NCBI RefSeq assembly: GCF_037811135.1
Contig: NZ_CP149130.1
Location: 302,501-366,500 of the forward strand
Length of the DNA: 64,000 nt
Direction: 5' to 3'
DNA from: Aeromonas rivipollensis
GTDB lineage: Bacteria; Pseudomonadota; Gammaproteobacteria; Enterobacterales; Aeromonadaceae
Program-made: the position numbers and the translations under genes
In this document: positions 47,618 through 57,209 of the stretch, piece by piece
Position numbering within the stretch: position 1 is the stretch's first letter
How the letters are laid out: the number at the start of each line of letters is the position of its first letter
The notes under the pieces: model-generated
What the model saw: the letters and a program-made list of their open reading frames with translations, nothing else
Told to the model about the DNA's origin: nothing
Databases searched by the model: none

Positions 47618-48538
47618 ATCGACGTCTCCCCCGACTGCCGCGAGCAGATCTGCTGCGACAGCCTGCTGCCCGCCCTCGGTCAGGAGCGGGTCTGGCTGGC
47701 GGGCTACTCGCGCCTCAAGACCCGCTATCGTATCGAGCGCCGCCTGGCGGACGTGCACTGCTTTCTGCTCACCCTGGGGGGCGAAGGGGAGGTGCGGCTG
47801 GGGGATGGCTTCACGCGGCTGCCGGTGGGGGAGTGGGCCCTGATCCCGGCGGGGGAGCCGCTCTGCTATCGGTTGCCAGAGACGCAGTTGCCAGAGATGC
47901 AGTTACCGGAGACGGGGCTAGCAGAGACGCAGTGGCCAGCGCCGGAGCAGCAACAGACGACGGCAAAGGGCGGCTGGGATCTGGTGTGGCTGCTGCTGCA
48001 CAAGGACTCCCCCTGGGATGCCTTCGCCAGCCGCCCTCGTCTGGGCTGCACCTCCCAGCAGGGGACCCTGCTGCGCACCATCGAGAACCTCTATGCGGAG
48101 CAGGAGCGCCATCAGGACCCGCTGCTCAGCGCCCTCCTGGTGGAGCAGCTCGGCTTTTACCTGCGCCGGCTGCTGCAAAAGGGGGAGGGGCAGAGTCGCG
48201 GCGAGCGGCTGGCCCTGCGCCTCGAATTGATGCTCAAAGAATCCCTGCCCGAGGGCTGGGACATAGGACGCATGGCCGCCGCCCTGCACCTCTCGGAGCG
48301 CCAGCTCCATCGGCTCTGTCAGCAGCACTTCGCGCTGGCCCCCATGGCGCTGCTGCAACGGCTGCGTTTGCAGCGGGCGGCGCTCCTGCTGGCGAGCCGG
48401 GCCGACTCGGTGAAGCTGCTGGCTGCCCAGTGCGGCTTCAAGAACGAATACCACTTCTCCACCGCCTTCAAGCGCCAGCACGGGCTGGCCCCGAGCCACT
48501 ATCGCCGGTTGCATCACCCCGCCTTCAAGGGGCGCTGA
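47570..48538 (+). CDS. AraC-family regulator
   Basis: 322 residues. An N-terminal cupin-like sensor (~1-180) contains FLLTLGGEGEVRLGDGF and, at ~103-125, a Gln/Pro/Glu-rich stretch of short repeats (LPETQLPEMQLPETGLAETQ). The C-terminal AraC domain (WDIGRMAAALHLSERQLHRL; LLAAQCGFKNEYHFSTAFKR) is complete. It was originally divergent from the VOC gene and may regulate it. The duplicated upstream region leaves it with an intact promoter region but a new neighbour, the SGNH gene. Confidence 0.9.
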   Translation: MAEPVLMMSDTDNPEVIDVSPDCREQICCDSLLPALGQERVWLAGYSRLKTRYRIERRLADVHCFLLTLGGEGEVRLGDGFTRLPVGEWALIPAGEPLCYRLPETQLPEMQLPETGLAETQWPAPEQQQTTAKGGWDLVWLLLHKDSPWDAFASRPRLGCTSQQGTLLRTIENLYAEQERHQDPLLSALLVEQLGFYLRRLLQKGEGQSRGERLALRLELMLKESLPEGWDIGRMAAALHLSERQLHRLCQQHFALAPMALLQRLRLQRAALLLASRADSVKLLAAQCGFKNEYHFSTAFKRQHGLAPSHYRRLHHPAFKGR

Positions 48539-48547
48539 GGGCGTCTC

Positions 48548-48586
48548 AAAAAAAGAGCGGGGCCCGAGGTGTTCCCCGGGCCCCGC
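48548..48586 (-). terminator. Terminator of amtB (bidirectional)
   Basis: GCGGGGCCCG-AGGTGTTCCC-CGGGCCCCGC stem with A7 on its left (T7 on the minus strand), between AraC and amtB. Confidence 0.9.
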
Positions 48587-48601
48587 AAGCAGCAGTCTGT
48601 G

Positions 48602-49843
48602 TCAGCTGCTGGATTTGATGCTGACGAACTCGGGATAGGCATCGACGCCGCACTCGTGGACATCCACGCCCAGCATCTCTTCCTCTTCGCTGACCCTCAG
48701 GCCCATGGTGGCCTTGAGCAGGCTCCAGGCGATGAGGGAGACGGCAAAGACCCAGCCGAAGATGACGGCGGCCCCCAGCAACTGGGCGCCGAAGGTGGCG
48801 CTTGCGTTGGAGAAGGGCACCACCATCAGGCCGAACAGGCCGCAGACCCCGTGTACCGAGATGGCGCCGACCGGGTCATCTACCTTGAGGCGGTCGAAGG
48901 CGACGATGGCGTAGACCACCAGGGCACCGGCCAGGGCGCCGATCAGGCTGGCGAACAGTGGGCTGGGGGAGGCCGGATCGGCTGTGATGGCGACCAGACC
49001 ACCGAGGGCACCGTTGAGGATCATGGTGAGATCCGCCTTGCCCCAGGTGAACTTGCTGACCAGCAGGGCGCCGACCACACCGGCGGCCGCGGCGGCATTG
49101 GTGTTGACGAAGACGGTACCGATGGCGGTGGCGTCAGCGGCGCTGGAGAGCGCCAGCTGGGAGCCGCCGTTGAAGCCGAACCAGCCCATCCAGAGGATCA
49201 GGGTGCCCAGGGTCGCGAGCGGCAGGTTGGAGCCTGGGATGGGGTGGATCTCCCCCTGCTTGCCATATTTGCCACGACGGGGGCCGAGCAGCAGCACGGC
49301 GGCCAGGGCAGCGGCGGCACCCGCCAGGTGGACTATGCCGGAACCCGCGAAGTCGGAGAAGCCCGCCTCTTTCAGGAAGCCGCCACCCCAGCTCCAGTAG
49401 CCCTCGACGGGGTAGATGAAGCCGGTCATCACCACGCAGAACAGCAGGAAGGACCAGAGCTTCATTCGCTCGGCCACCGCCCCCGAGATGATGGAGGTGG
49501 CGGTCGCCACGAAGACCACCTGGAAGAAGAAGTCGGCGTGCAGTGAGTGGCCCGCATCCTCGGCCTGGCTGCCCATCAGGCTGCCAAAGCTCGGCAGCCA
49601 GCCGCCAGCGCCGTTGTCCACGTACATGATGTTGTAGCCGACCAGCAGGTACATGACGCAGGCGATGGCATAGAGCAGGATGTTCTTGGTCAGGATCTCG
49701 GTGGTGTTCTTGGCGCGGACCAGGCCCGCCTCCAGCATGGCGAACCCGGCGGCCATCCACATGACCAGCACGCCGGAGATCAGCAGGTAGAAGGTATCGA
49801 GCGCATAGCGCAGCTCGCTGACGGATGTGATCAACTCTTCCAT
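48602..49843 (-). CDS. amtB: Ammonium transporter AmtB
   Basis: The ATG at 49843 has GAGGAA six bases upstream and gives 413 residues with eleven expected membrane helices. A channel signature includes the twin-His pore: FAGSGIVHLAGAAAALAAVL and GAISVHGVCGLFGLMV. There is no separate N-terminal signal peptide in the chosen start. It conducts ammonium across the inner membrane and is gated by GlnK. glnK lies 25 bp upstream on the same transcript, the standard pairing, driven by a sigma-54 promoter. Confidence 0.96.
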   Translation of the reverse strand: MEELITSVSELRYALDTFYLLISGVLVMWMAAGFAMLEAGLVRAKNTTEILTKNILLYAIACVMYLLVGYNIMYVDNGAGGWLPSFGSLMGSQAEDAGHSLHADFFFQVVFVATATSIISGAVAERMKLWSFLLFCVVMTGFIYPVEGYWSWGGGFLKEAGFSDFAGSGIVHLAGAAAALAAVLLLGPRRGKYGKQGEIHPIPGSNLPLATLGTLILWMGWFGFNGGSQLALSSAADATAIGTVFVNTNAAAAAGVVGALLVSKFTWGKADLTMILNGALGGLVAITADPASPSPLFASLIGALAGALVVYAIVAFDRLKVDDPVGAISVHGVCGLFGLMVVPFSNASATFGAQLLGAAVIFGWVFAVSLIAWSLLKATMGLRVSEEEEMLGVDVHECGVDAYPEFVSIKSSS

Positions 49844-49868
49844 GTCGTGTTCCTCGGTTCCAGTCGTA

Positions 49869-50207
49869 TCAAAGGGCGTCTGCGTCTGTCTCGCCGGTGC
49901 GGATGCGCACGGCGGCCAGCAGGTCGCAGACGAAGATCTTGCCGTCACCTATCTTGCCGGTGTGGGCGGCCTGGCTGATGGCTTCGATGATGGGCTCGAC
50001 GTTGTCGGCCTGGGTGGCGATCTCCAGCTTCACCTTGGGCAGGAAATCCACCTGGTATTCGGCGCCCCGATAGAGCTCGGTGTGCCCCTTCTGGCGGCCA
50101 AACCCCTTGACCTCGGAGACCGTCAGCCCCTCTACGCCGAGGGTGGCGAGGGCTTCGCGAACGTCATCGAGTTTGAACGGCTTGATGATGGCAGTGATTA
50201 ACTTCAT
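49869..50207 (-). CDS. glnK: Nitrogen regulatory protein P-II (GlnK)
   Basis: 112 residues, typical P-II length. The T-loop GRQKGHTELYRGAEYQVDFL has Tyr51, the uridylylation site. The second signature, TGKIGDGKIFVCDL, is intact. GlnK binds AmtB when nitrogen is plentiful and blocks it; uridylylation by GlnD releases it. Co-transcribed with amtB. Assigned as GlnK rather than GlnB because of the linkage to amtB and the sigma-54 promoter. Confidence 0.96.
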   Translation of the reverse strand: MKLITAIIKPFKLDDVREALATLGVEGLTVSEVKGFGRQKGHTELYRGAEYQVDFLPKVKLEIATQADNVEPIIEAISQAAHTGKIGDGKIFVCDLLAAVRIRTGETDADAL

Positions 50208-50245
50208 GCAATGTCCCCAATCCTTGGTGGTTCACCAAGACAAAG

Positions 50246-50260
50246 GCAAATATTGCGCCA
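50246..50260 (-). promoter_or_regulatory. Sigma-54 promoter of glnK-amtB
   Basis: Minus strand TGGCGCAATATTTGC has the -24 GG and -12 GC exactly ten bases apart (consensus TGGCAC-N5-TTGC). The start codon lies ~39 bp downstream. Confidence 0.85.
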
Positions 50261-50353
50261 AGAATTTTTCTCTATTTATTCAATGATTTATTTAATCGCT
50301 GCCCGAGGGCGTAACCGGAGGTGCCCCATTAGGGCAGGGCTGCGCCAAGGGGG

Positions 50354-50370
50354 GGCACCGCCTCGGTGCA
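50354..50370 (-). promoter_or_regulatory. NtrC enhancer site (candidate)
   Basis: Minus strand TGCACCGAGGCGGTGCC fits the NtrC pattern TGCAC-N7-GTGCA with one end mismatch, ~95-110 bp upstream of the sigma-54 promoter. The surrounding 400 bp between glnK and the cyclase otherwise shows nothing else recognisable. Confidence 0.6.
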
Positions 50371-50607
50371 AGGGGACGAGCAGACAAAAGAGGGAAGCCG
50401 TGACGGCGCTCAAGACTGGCGGCAGGCCCTGCTGCTACTGTTATTCAGGGGAGCCTGGGGACGGCCGATAACCTTGTCATGACAGGGATTGCAGGCAGGC
50501 AGTCGTCATCGGGTAGCCCGGCAGGCGGCCGCATTTTTCAATGATGTTCAACCGCCGGACTCGAGTCACCCGCAGTGGCGCGGGGTAGCAGAACAAGGAT
50601 GGTTTCC

Positions 50608-51609
50608 ATGCTGCAGGACAATGACACTATCAGGATCCAGGATCTCAATGAAGCGGCCGTACACGGCATTCTTGAGGTCGTCAGCGACGGGATCTGGGAC
50701 TGGAATGCCAACACCGGCTATGTCTATCGCAATCCGGGCTGGTACCAGATGCTGGGCTATGAGCCGCATTCCCTCGACAACAACGTCTTCACCTGGGAAA
50801 ACATCATCCATCCGGACGATCTGGCGCGGGTGATGGCCCGCTTCGACGCCTATCTGAGCGGGCAGTCTCCAGACTACAGGGCCGAGTACCGCTGTCGCTG
50901 CCGCAACGGCGACTACCTCTGGGTGGAGGACCGAGGCCTCATCGTCGCGCGCAACCCGGACGGCTCCGTGGCCAGGATGATAGGGGCGCACCGGGACATT
51001 CATGCCCAGCGGGAGCTCTACGCCCGGCTGGAGCTGCACAATCGATCCCTGGAGCAGCAGGTGGCGGAGCGCACCGCCGAGCTGGAGCGGCTCAACCTGG
51101 CGCTCCAGCATCAGGTGGAGGAGAACCGCCGCCTGGCGGAGACGGACTCCCTGACCGGGGCCGCCAGTCGCTATCGGCTGGAGCAGGCCGTCCGGCTGGA
51201 GTATGAGCGCGCCCGGCGTTTCAAGGAGCCCTTTGCCGTGATCGCCATGGACGTGGACGACTTCAAGCAGATCAACGATCGCCACGGCCACGGGGTGGGG
51301 GATCAGACTCTGATCGACATAGTGCGCCTGACCCGCGGCTCCATCCGCGAGATCGATCTGCTGGCCCGCTGGGGGGGCGACGAGTTCATGCTGGTGCTGC
51401 CCAACACCCGTCTGGCGGAGGCCCATGTGGTGGCCGAAAAGCTGCGACAGCGACTGGGCTATGCCAGGGTCAAGGGGGTGGAGCCCATTACCCTGAGCTT
51501 CGGTCTGGTGGAGTCCATGCCGGACGAACCCCTGAACCAGTTGATGGCGAGGGTGGACAGGGCACTCTACCGGGCCAAGCTGGCGGGCAAGGATCAGCTC
51601 TCTGGCTAG
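50608..51609 (+). CDS. Cytosolic PAS-GGDEF diguanylate cyclase
   Basis: 333 residues from the ATG at 50608 (AAGGA eight bases upstream). A PAS domain with PAC motif (~20-140: EVVSDGIWDWNANTGYVYRN ... YRCRCRNGDYLWVEDRG) is followed by a helical coiled coil (~140-175) and a GGDEF domain. The active site GGDEF is at 256-260 and an RxxD inhibitory site at 247-250, five residues upstream, so product feedback is expected. There is no membrane segment. It makes c-di-GMP in response to a PAS-sensed signal, unknown. Confidence 0.93.
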   Translation: MLQDNDTIRIQDLNEAAVHGILEVVSDGIWDWNANTGYVYRNPGWYQMLGYEPHSLDNNVFTWENIIHPDDLARVMARFDAYLSGQSPDYRAEYRCRCRNGDYLWVEDRGLIVARNPDGSVARMIGAHRDIHAQRELYARLELHNRSLEQQVAERTAELERLNLALQHQVEENRRLAETDSLTGAASRYRLEQAVRLEYERARRFKEPFAVIAMDVDDFKQINDRHGHGVGDQTLIDIVRLTRGSIREIDLLARWGGDEFMLVLPNTRLAEAHVVAEKLRQRLGYARVKGVEPITLSFGLVESMPDEPLNQLMARVDRALYRAKLAGKDQLSG

Positions 51610-51754
51610 GGGCGCCGCTATCCGTCCCCGGCTGCCCTGTCCAGCCTCTAGTCCCTCTTCCCCCCCGAATGCGGCTTGATCTTGGGATCATCTTGACTCC
51701 AATCGAGCTCACTGGTCTGATGCGCGCTCTTTCATTCCTGTGAGATGTATCTTA

Positions 51755-52174
51755 ATGAAAAAGTGCCTTCTGATTGCCCTGACCGCCCTGCCTCTGGTTG
51801 CCCACGCCGGCCTGATGGATTCCCTGACCGATTCCGTGACCAGCAGCGTCACCAGCACCGCCAAAGAGATGGCCGGTACTGCCGTGGACAGCGCCTCCAA
51901 CGAAGCGATCAAAACGGCCCTGGATATCAAGGAAGGCGGCTCCAACAAGCAGGCCATCAAGGACAAGCTGGGCGCCCCGGCCAGCACCAAGACCGAAGCC
52001 GGTCTGGAAGTGTGGACCTATGACCTGAGCGCCCTGAACAAGGTATCTCCCGTACTGGCAGAGACCTCCAAGACCCTGTTCAAGGATACCGAAGCCGCTC
52101 AGAAGAGCGTCGTCATCAAGTTTGAAGGCGAAACCGTCAAGACCCTGAACCTGGCCGACAAAGCCAAGGCCTGA
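51755..52174 (+). CDS. Small periplasmic protein, BamE/SmpA-like fold
   Basis: 139 residues from the ATG at 51755. The signal peptide KKCLLIALTALPLVAHA is cut before GLMDS. The Ser/Thr-rich SLTDSVTSSVTSTAKEMAG is followed by SNKQAIKDKLGAPASTKTEA and GLEVWTYDLS, a pattern reminiscent of BamE/SmpA lipoproteins but without a lipobox Cys. Function unknown. It stands alone with a shared terminator. Confidence 0.75.
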   Translation: MKKCLLIALTALPLVAHAGLMDSLTDSVTSSVTSTAKEMAGTAVDSASNEAIKTALDIKEGGSNKQAIKDKLGAPASTKTEAGLEVWTYDLSALNKVSPVLAETSKTLFKDTEAAQKSVVIKFEGETVKTLNLADKAKA

Positions 52175-52192
52175 GTCTGAACGACGTGCATG

Positions 52193-52218
52193 AAAAAGGG
52201 GCCCTAGGGCCCCTTTTT
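52193..52218. terminator. Bidirectional terminator
   Basis: AAAAAGGGGCCCTAGGGCCCCTTTTT, perfectly symmetrical, between two convergent genes. Confidence 0.92.
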
Positions 52219-52236
52219 GCTGGCTGGCGTTCGCCA

Positions 52237-54231
52237 TCACACCTTGAAGCGGCGCACCAGGGCCAGCAGCTGGCGATTGGAGCCGAGCAGCGACGCCGCG
52301 CTCTGCTCGGTCTGGCTGCCGTTTTGCACCAGCAGGTTCAGCATGTCGCGAATGCTCACCATGTTGCGGTTGATCTCCTCGGTCACCCGGCTCTGCTCCT
52401 CGGCGGCGGTGGCGATCTGGCTGCTGAGATCGTGGATCTGCACCACAGAGTCGGCCATGCTGTCGAGCCCGCCGGTGACCTGACCCGTGGTGTCGGCTGC
52501 GGCCTGGCAGCTGCGCTTGGTCTGCTCCATGGCGACCACGGCCTCGGCTACTCCCTGGGTGAGGCGCGACAGCATGCTGCCCACCTCGGCAGTGCTGTTC
52601 TGGGTGCGGGCCGCCAGGGCGCGCACCTCGTCGGCCACCACGGCGAAGCCTCGCCCCTGCTCCCCGGCCCGGGCCGCCTCGATGGCGGCGTTGAGCGCCA
52701 GCAGGTTGGTCTGGGCGGCGATGCCGCCTATCACCCCGAGCACGCTGCCGATCTGCTTGGCATCCTCCTGCATCTCCAGCACCTTGGCGGCGGCGAGATC
52801 CACCTCGTCGATCAGGGCCACCACGCTGGCGGAGGCCGAGCCCACCACCTTGCGTGAATTGGCGGCCTGGCCATTGGCGGCCTCGGTGAAGCTGGCCGAG
52901 TCGCTGGCGTGCTGGGCCACGCTGTCGGCGGTGGAGCTGAGTTCGGTGAGGGCGGTGACCACCTGATCCGTCTCGCTGGCGTGTTCCCCCAGGATCCGTC
53001 TGGCCTGACCGCTCTGCTGATCGAGCTGTGCCAGCTCCCGGGTGATGAGGTCGGTGGCGTCCGTCACCTGCACCATCATCTGCTGCAGGTAGGCGATGAA
53101 GCGGTTCACCGACAGGGCTATGTTGTCCAGCTCGTCATGACCCTTCACCTGGATGCGGGCCGTCAGGTCCGCATCGCCGGCGCTGAGGGCATCTATGTTG
53201 AGCTTGAGAGTCTGCAACCGGCTGCCGAGCTGGCGGATGGCCAGCACCATGAGCACGAACAGCAGCCCCACCAGGGGCAGCTGTATGCTGGCCAAAGTGG
53301 CGAGCACGTCCCGGCTGTCCTGGGTCAGGATGCGGGTCGGCAGGGCGGTGGCGAGCAGCCAGGGAGTGCCTTCTATGGCCTCCATCAGCAGGGTCTGCTC
53401 CTCTCCCTGATCCTGGAAGGTTGTGCGCAGCAAGCCCTTGCTCGCGTCCTGGCCGAGCAGGCCGGCGATGGCACCGGCGAAGGGGTAGTCGGCGTGGGCG
53501 GAGAGATTGCCGAGCACCACATCGCCGCCGAGGCGGGCATTCTTGCTCAGGATCTTGCCGTCAGCCTCGACGATCATCACCTGGCCGCCGATCTCCTGCT
53601 CCTTCCTGGCCACCAGATCGTTGAAGAACCCCAGAGTCACGTCTATGGTCGACACCCCGTACAGGGCGCCGTCCTTGTAGATCCCCATGGCGCAGTTGGT
53701 TCTCGGCTGCTGGCTGGCGCCATCCTTGTAGGCGGCGGCCCAGACGCACATGCCGCGGGGAGCCTGCTGACCCGCCTTGTGCCAGGGTTGCTCGAAGTAG
53801 TTCGGCGCTTCGGCCGAGTTCCAGTAGGTGTTGGGGATGAGGGCATTGGCCGCGTCCCTGTGATAGAAGGTGCTGAACTTGGCGCGGCCCGCCTCGCGTT
53901 TCTCCGGCAGGGGCCAGATGCCGCCGCCGAAGACCATGGCGTTGCCGTATTGATCGATGAGGGCGGGCAGCAGGGCGTCGATCTGCTCGCTCGGCAGCTG
54001 GGCCACCAGCTGGGTGATGCTGCGGGACTGGCTCTGCACCCCGTTGAGCTGATCGCGGATGTCGGTGGCTATCTCGCTGACCCGCCGCGCCACATTCTGC
54101 TCACCGGCCTTCTGCAGCGCCGGCTTGATCCAGAGCTGGATGCCGATCACCGTCAGGGCGCACACCAGCGCCATGAACCCCAGGAAGACGGCGGTATAAC
54201 GCCCCTTGATTGTGCCCAGATTCCATCCCAT
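52237..54231 (-). CDS. Methyl-accepting chemotaxis protein with Cache sensor
   Basis: 664 residues. TM1 (~13-34) is followed by a large periplasmic dCache-like domain (~36-315: [52 protein letters not shown]), TM2 (~326-346), a HAMP-like region ([20 protein letters not shown]) and a long signalling coil. The CheW/CheA-binding hairpin is [40 protein letters not shown]. It is a chemoreceptor that controls flagellar rotation through CheA; ligand unknown. The ATG has GGAGTC nearby. Confidence 0.95.
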   Translation of the reverse strand: MGWNLGTIKGRYTAVFLGFMALVCALTVIGIQLWIKPALQKAGEQNVARRVSEIATDIRDQLNGVQSQSRSITQLVAQLPSEQIDALLPALIDQYGNAMVFGGGIWPLPEKREAGRAKFSTFYHRDAANALIPNTYWNSAEAPNYFEQPWHKAGQQAPRGMCVWAAAYKDGASQQPRTNCAMGIYKDGALYGVSTIDVTLGFFNDLVARKEQEIGGQVMIVEADGKILSKNARLGGDVVLGNLSAHADYPFAGAIAGLLGQDASKGLLRTTFQDQGEEQTLLMEAIEGTPWLLATALPTRILTQDSRDVLATLASIQLPLVGLLFVLMVLAIRQLGSRLQTLKLNIDALSAGDADLTARIQVKGHDELDNIALSVNRFIAYLQQMMVQVTDATDLITRELAQLDQQSGQARRILGEHASETDQVVTALTELSSTADSVAQHASDSASFTEAANGQAANSRKVVGSASASVVALIDEVDLAAAKVLEMQEDAKQIGSVLGVIGGIAAQTNLLALNAAIEAARAGEQGRGFAVVADEVRALAARTQNSTAEVGSMLSRLTQGVAEAVVAMEQTKRSCQAAADTTGQVTGGLDSMADSVVQIHDLSSQIATAAEEQSRVTEEINRNMVSIRDMLNLLVQNGSQTEQSAASLLGSNRQLLALVRRFKV

Positions 54232-54405
54232 AACGACTCCTGTCCACTGTGGCCGGGGCCTTGCCCGACCCTGTTGTTTGAGCCGCCATTATTAGCCATT
54301 TCGAACATAAAACGTTTGTTATCGCTCACATATCCCGGTGCAGGGAGACAGAAAAGTGGCGCCATAGCGGCGTCAGCCGCAGGACAGGGCAGTTGAGCGG
54401 ACACG

Positions 54406-54437
54406 AAAAAAACAGGGTGGCCATGGCCACCCTGTCG
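54406..54437 (-). terminator. Terminator of the Spy/CpxP-like gene
   Basis: ACAGGGTGGCCATGGCCACCCTGT stem with A6 on its left, 27 bp after the stop codon of the minus-strand gene. Confidence 0.9.
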
Positions 54438-54464
54438 TTATCTTGCTTGCTTCGTCGTATCGGC

Positions 54465-54821
54465 TTACTGGTTTGCCTCGGCAAACTGTTTCATCACCTC
54501 TGCGTGCTTGATCATGCCGTCGGCACGCAGGCCGAGGTTTTTCACGAACTCCGCCTTCTTGGCCGGATCTTCAATCTTGTCGAAGCGCTGTTGCAGGTGA
54601 GCCTGGATCTGTTCCGGGGTCATGTCCTTCATGCGGGCCATCTTGTCGTGGCGACCGCCGTGGTGCTTGCCGCCCATCATGCCGGAACCGTCCATGGGGC
54701 AACCGGCCGCCGTGGCCTGGGTCGGCTGGGCGGTGGAGACAGCCTCGCTGGCGGCATAGGCGCCCAGCGGCAGGCCGAGGATCAGGGTGGCGGTCAGCAG
54801 GGTCTTGGTCAGCTTTTTCAT
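54465..54821 (-). CDS. Small periplasmic His/Met-rich protein, Spy/CpxP-like
   Basis: 118 residues. The signal peptide KKLTKTLLTATLILGLPLGA ends near AYAAS. The mature protein has a His/Met-rich segment (CPMDGSGMMGGKHHGGRHDK) then a helical part with MTPEQIQAHLQQRFDKI, an LTxxQ-type motif as in Spy/CpxP chaperones. It may bind metal or buffer envelope stress. It is divergent from a two-component system, the same arrangement as cpxP opposite cpxRA, so it may be a target or feedback partner of that system. Confidence 0.75.
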   Translation of the reverse strand: MKKLTKTLLTATLILGLPLGAYAASEAVSTAQPTQATAAGCPMDGSGMMGGKHHGGRHDKMARMKDMTPEQIQAHLQQRFDKIEDPAKKAEFVKNLGLRADGMIKHAEVMKQFAEANQ

Positions 54822-55018
54822 GGGTAACTCCTGTCGGATGAATACGGGTAGAGGCTCTTTCGCCTTGGTATCCAGTAAACACCGTGGAAGTGTCTGAATT
54901 TTGCCAGTTGAAGCCTATTTTGTAGCAGAGTGTGGCATCTTGGCGCTCTGGCACACTTTGACACAACCCGCCCGATTGATTCTCGTATAATCGCCCCAGC
55001 TCGATAACGGGAGAGACA

Positions 55019-55744
55019 ATGATGAACCAAAGCAGCCCTCATATTCTGGTGGTCGACGATCACAGCGAGATCCGCGATCTGCTCAAGCGCTTTCTGGAAC
55101 AACACGGCATGCGCGTCAGCTGTGCCCGGGATGGCAAGGAGATGAAGCGGCTGCTGGACGAGCGGGAGTTCGATCTGCTGGTGCTGGATCTGATGATGCC
55201 GGGGGAAGATGGCCTGACTCTGTGTCGCGAGCTCAGGGTGAAGTCCCGTCTGCCCATCATCATGCTCACCGCTATGGGGGAGGAGACGGACCGCATTATC
55301 GGCCTGGAGATGGGGGCCGATGACTACCTCGCCAAGCCGTTCAACCCGCGCGAGCTGCTGGCCCGCATCAAGGCGGTGATGCGCCGCACCCAGGCGGAGA
55401 TCCAGCCCGTCCCCGAGGCTCTGACCCGGGATCTGCGCTTCGATCGCTGGCTGCTCGACATCAATCGCCGCGAGCTGGTGGACGAGGAGGGGGTGGGGAT
55501 GAGCCTCTCCACCGCCGAATTCGATCTGCTCAAGGTGTTTCTGGAGCGGCCCCAGCGGGTGCTGAGCCGGGATCAGCTGCTGGATCTGGCCCGTGGTCGG
55601 GAGGCGGTCGCCTTCGATCGCGCCATCGATACCCTGGTGAGCCGGCTGCGCCGCAAGCTGGAGCGGGATCCCAAGAATCCCGAGCTCATCAAGACCATCT
55701 GGGGCGGCGGTTACCTGTTCGCCGCCGACGTGACCCAGGAGTGA
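55019..55744 (+). CDS. OmpR-family response regulator
   Basis: 241 residues. The receiver domain shows the acidic pair ILVVDDHSEIRDL, the phosphorylation site Asp57 in FDLLVLDLMMPGEDG and the Lys in YLAKPFNPREL. The C-terminal winged helix (~135-235: LSTAEFDLLKVFLERPQRVL; SRLRRKLERDPKNPELIKTI) is of the OmpR type. GGGAGAG precedes the ATG pair. The sensor kinase follows after 7 bp. It is probably controlled by, and controls, the divergent small periplasmic gene. Specific name not recognised. Confidence 0.92.
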   Translation: MMNQSSPHILVVDDHSEIRDLLKRFLEQHGMRVSCARDGKEMKRLLDEREFDLLVLDLMMPGEDGLTLCRELRVKSRLPIIMLTAMGEETDRIIGLEMGADDYLAKPFNPRELLARIKAVMRRTQAEIQPVPEALTRDLRFDRWLLDINRRELVDEEGVGMSLSTAEFDLLKVFLERPQRVLSRDQLLDLARGREAVAFDRAIDTLVSRLRRKLERDPKNPELIKTIWGGGYLFAADVTQE

Positions 55745-55751
55745 GACCGGC

Positions 55752-57137
55752 ATGATCAAGGGCTTCTTCGCCAGGCTGCTGCCCAAGGGGCTGACCGGCC
55801 AGATAGTGCTGGTGGCCCTGGCGGGACTGGTGTTGATCCAGCTGCTCAGCATCCAGATCTACCGCTCGGATCGGGAGGAGGCGCTCGGCTACGTCAACAG
55901 CCGCAACGCCATGCAGCGGATCATCTCGGTGGTGCGGCTGCTCTCTCTCTCGCCCCCCTCCCTCTATCACGAGATCCTCAAGGCGAGCCGCAGCGAAACC
56001 CTGCTGCTGCGCCTCGCCGACGAGCCGCTGCAACCGGACAACCGCAGTCCCCGCTTCGAGAAGCTGGTGCGGGCCAAGCTCGGGTATCCGTCGTCCCTGT
56101 CGGTGGAGATCAGCGCCGAGCTGAAGCAGGACATACAGCGCAGCCGGGCCTGGCAACATCACAACCGCATGATGAAGGATCGCAACGGCATGCCGCCGCC
56201 CCAGGACATGCGGCTCTATGGGTCCATCCAGTTGCCCAACGGGGGCTGGCTGCAATTCAGCTCCCTGGTGGACAAGGAGGCGGTGAGCTGGTCCTGGCAG
56301 ACCACCCTCAACCTGTTGCTGGTGGCGAGTCTGGTGATAGGCCTGATGATCTGGCTGTTCCGCCGGGCGACCCTGCCCCTCAAACAGCTGGCCGCCAACG
56401 CCGACAGGCTGGGGCGCGGGGAGGACATAGAGCCCCTGCGGGAGGAGGGGCCCACCGAGATCCGCGAGTCCATCCAGGCCTTCAACCGCATGCACACCCG
56501 GCTCGATCGCTTCGTGCAGGACAGGACCCGGATGCTGGCCGCCATCTCCCACGACCTGCGCACCCCCATCACCAGCCTGCGGCTGCGCAGCGAGTTTCTG
56601 GCAGACGGCGAGGACAAGGAGCGATTCCAGCAGACCCTGCAACAGATGGAGCAGATGCTGGCGGCGACCCTGAGCTTCGCCCGGGAGGAGGGGCAGCAGG
56701 AGGCGACCCGGGAGCTGGATCTGGTCAGCCTGCTGGAGAGCCTGTGCGATGACTATGCGGATACCGGTCAACCCGTCATCTGCCTGGCACAGGGCAAGCA
56801 GGTCTACGCCTGCCGCGCCAATACCCTGCGCCGGGTGCTGCAAAATCTCATCGGCAACGCCATCAAGTACGCGGGCGGGGCCGAGGTGTCCCTGGAGCGA
56901 ACCGAATCCGAGCTGCTGATCCTGGTCTGCGACCGGGGGCCTGGCATAGCCGAGGGCCAGCTGGAGGAGGTGTTCAAGCCCTTCGTCCGTCTCGACGAGG
57001 CCCGCAACACCGAGTCGGGCAGCGTGGGGCTGGGGCTCGCCATCGCCCGCACCCTGGTACATCAGCACGGCGGCGAGTTGACCCTGCACAACCGTGCCGA
57101 GGGCGGCCTGGAGGCCAGGATCAGCCTGCCGCGCTGA
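55752..57137 (+). CDS. Sensor histidine kinase (EnvZ-like)
   Basis: 461 residues. TM1 (~16-35) and TM2 (~180-202) bracket a ~140-residue periplasmic sensor, followed by HAMP. The dimerisation/phosphoacceptor helix has His267 in AAISHDLRTPITSLRLRSEF, and the ATPase has the N box (LQNLIGNAIKYAGG), G1 (CDRGPGIAEGQLEEVFKPF) and G2 (SVGLGLAIARTL). It phosphorylates the regulator encoded 7 bp upstream. Similarity is to the EnvZ class rather than CpxA; the signal is unknown. Confidence 0.93.
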   Translation: MIKGFFARLLPKGLTGQIVLVALAGLVLIQLLSIQIYRSDREEALGYVNSRNAMQRIISVVRLLSLSPPSLYHEILKASRSETLLLRLADEPLQPDNRSPRFEKLVRAKLGYPSSLSVEISAELKQDIQRSRAWQHHNRMMKDRNGMPPPQDMRLYGSIQLPNGGWLQFSSLVDKEAVSWSWQTTLNLLLVASLVIGLMIWLFRRATLPLKQLAANADRLGRGEDIEPLREEGPTEIRESIQAFNRMHTRLDRFVQDRTRMLAAISHDLRTPITSLRLRSEFLADGEDKERFQQTLQQMEQMLAATLSFAREEGQQEATRELDLVSLLESLCDDYADTGQPVICLAQGKQVYACRANTLRRVLQNLIGNAIKYAGGAEVSLERTESELLILVCDRGPGIAEGQLEEVFKPFVRLDEARNTESGSVGLGLAIARTLVHQHGGELTLHNRAEGGLEARISLPR

Positions 57138-57160
57138 TAGTTCCCCTCCCGTCTCCCATG

Positions 57161-57187
57161 AAAAGGCCCGCACTCGGCGGGCCTTTT
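57161..57187. terminator. Bidirectional terminator
   Basis: AAAAGGCCCGC/GCGGGCCTTTT hairpin between the kinase gene and convergent irgA. Confidence 0.85.
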
Positions 57188-57209
57188 GCGTCTCTCGCAC
57201 CCGAGAGGA

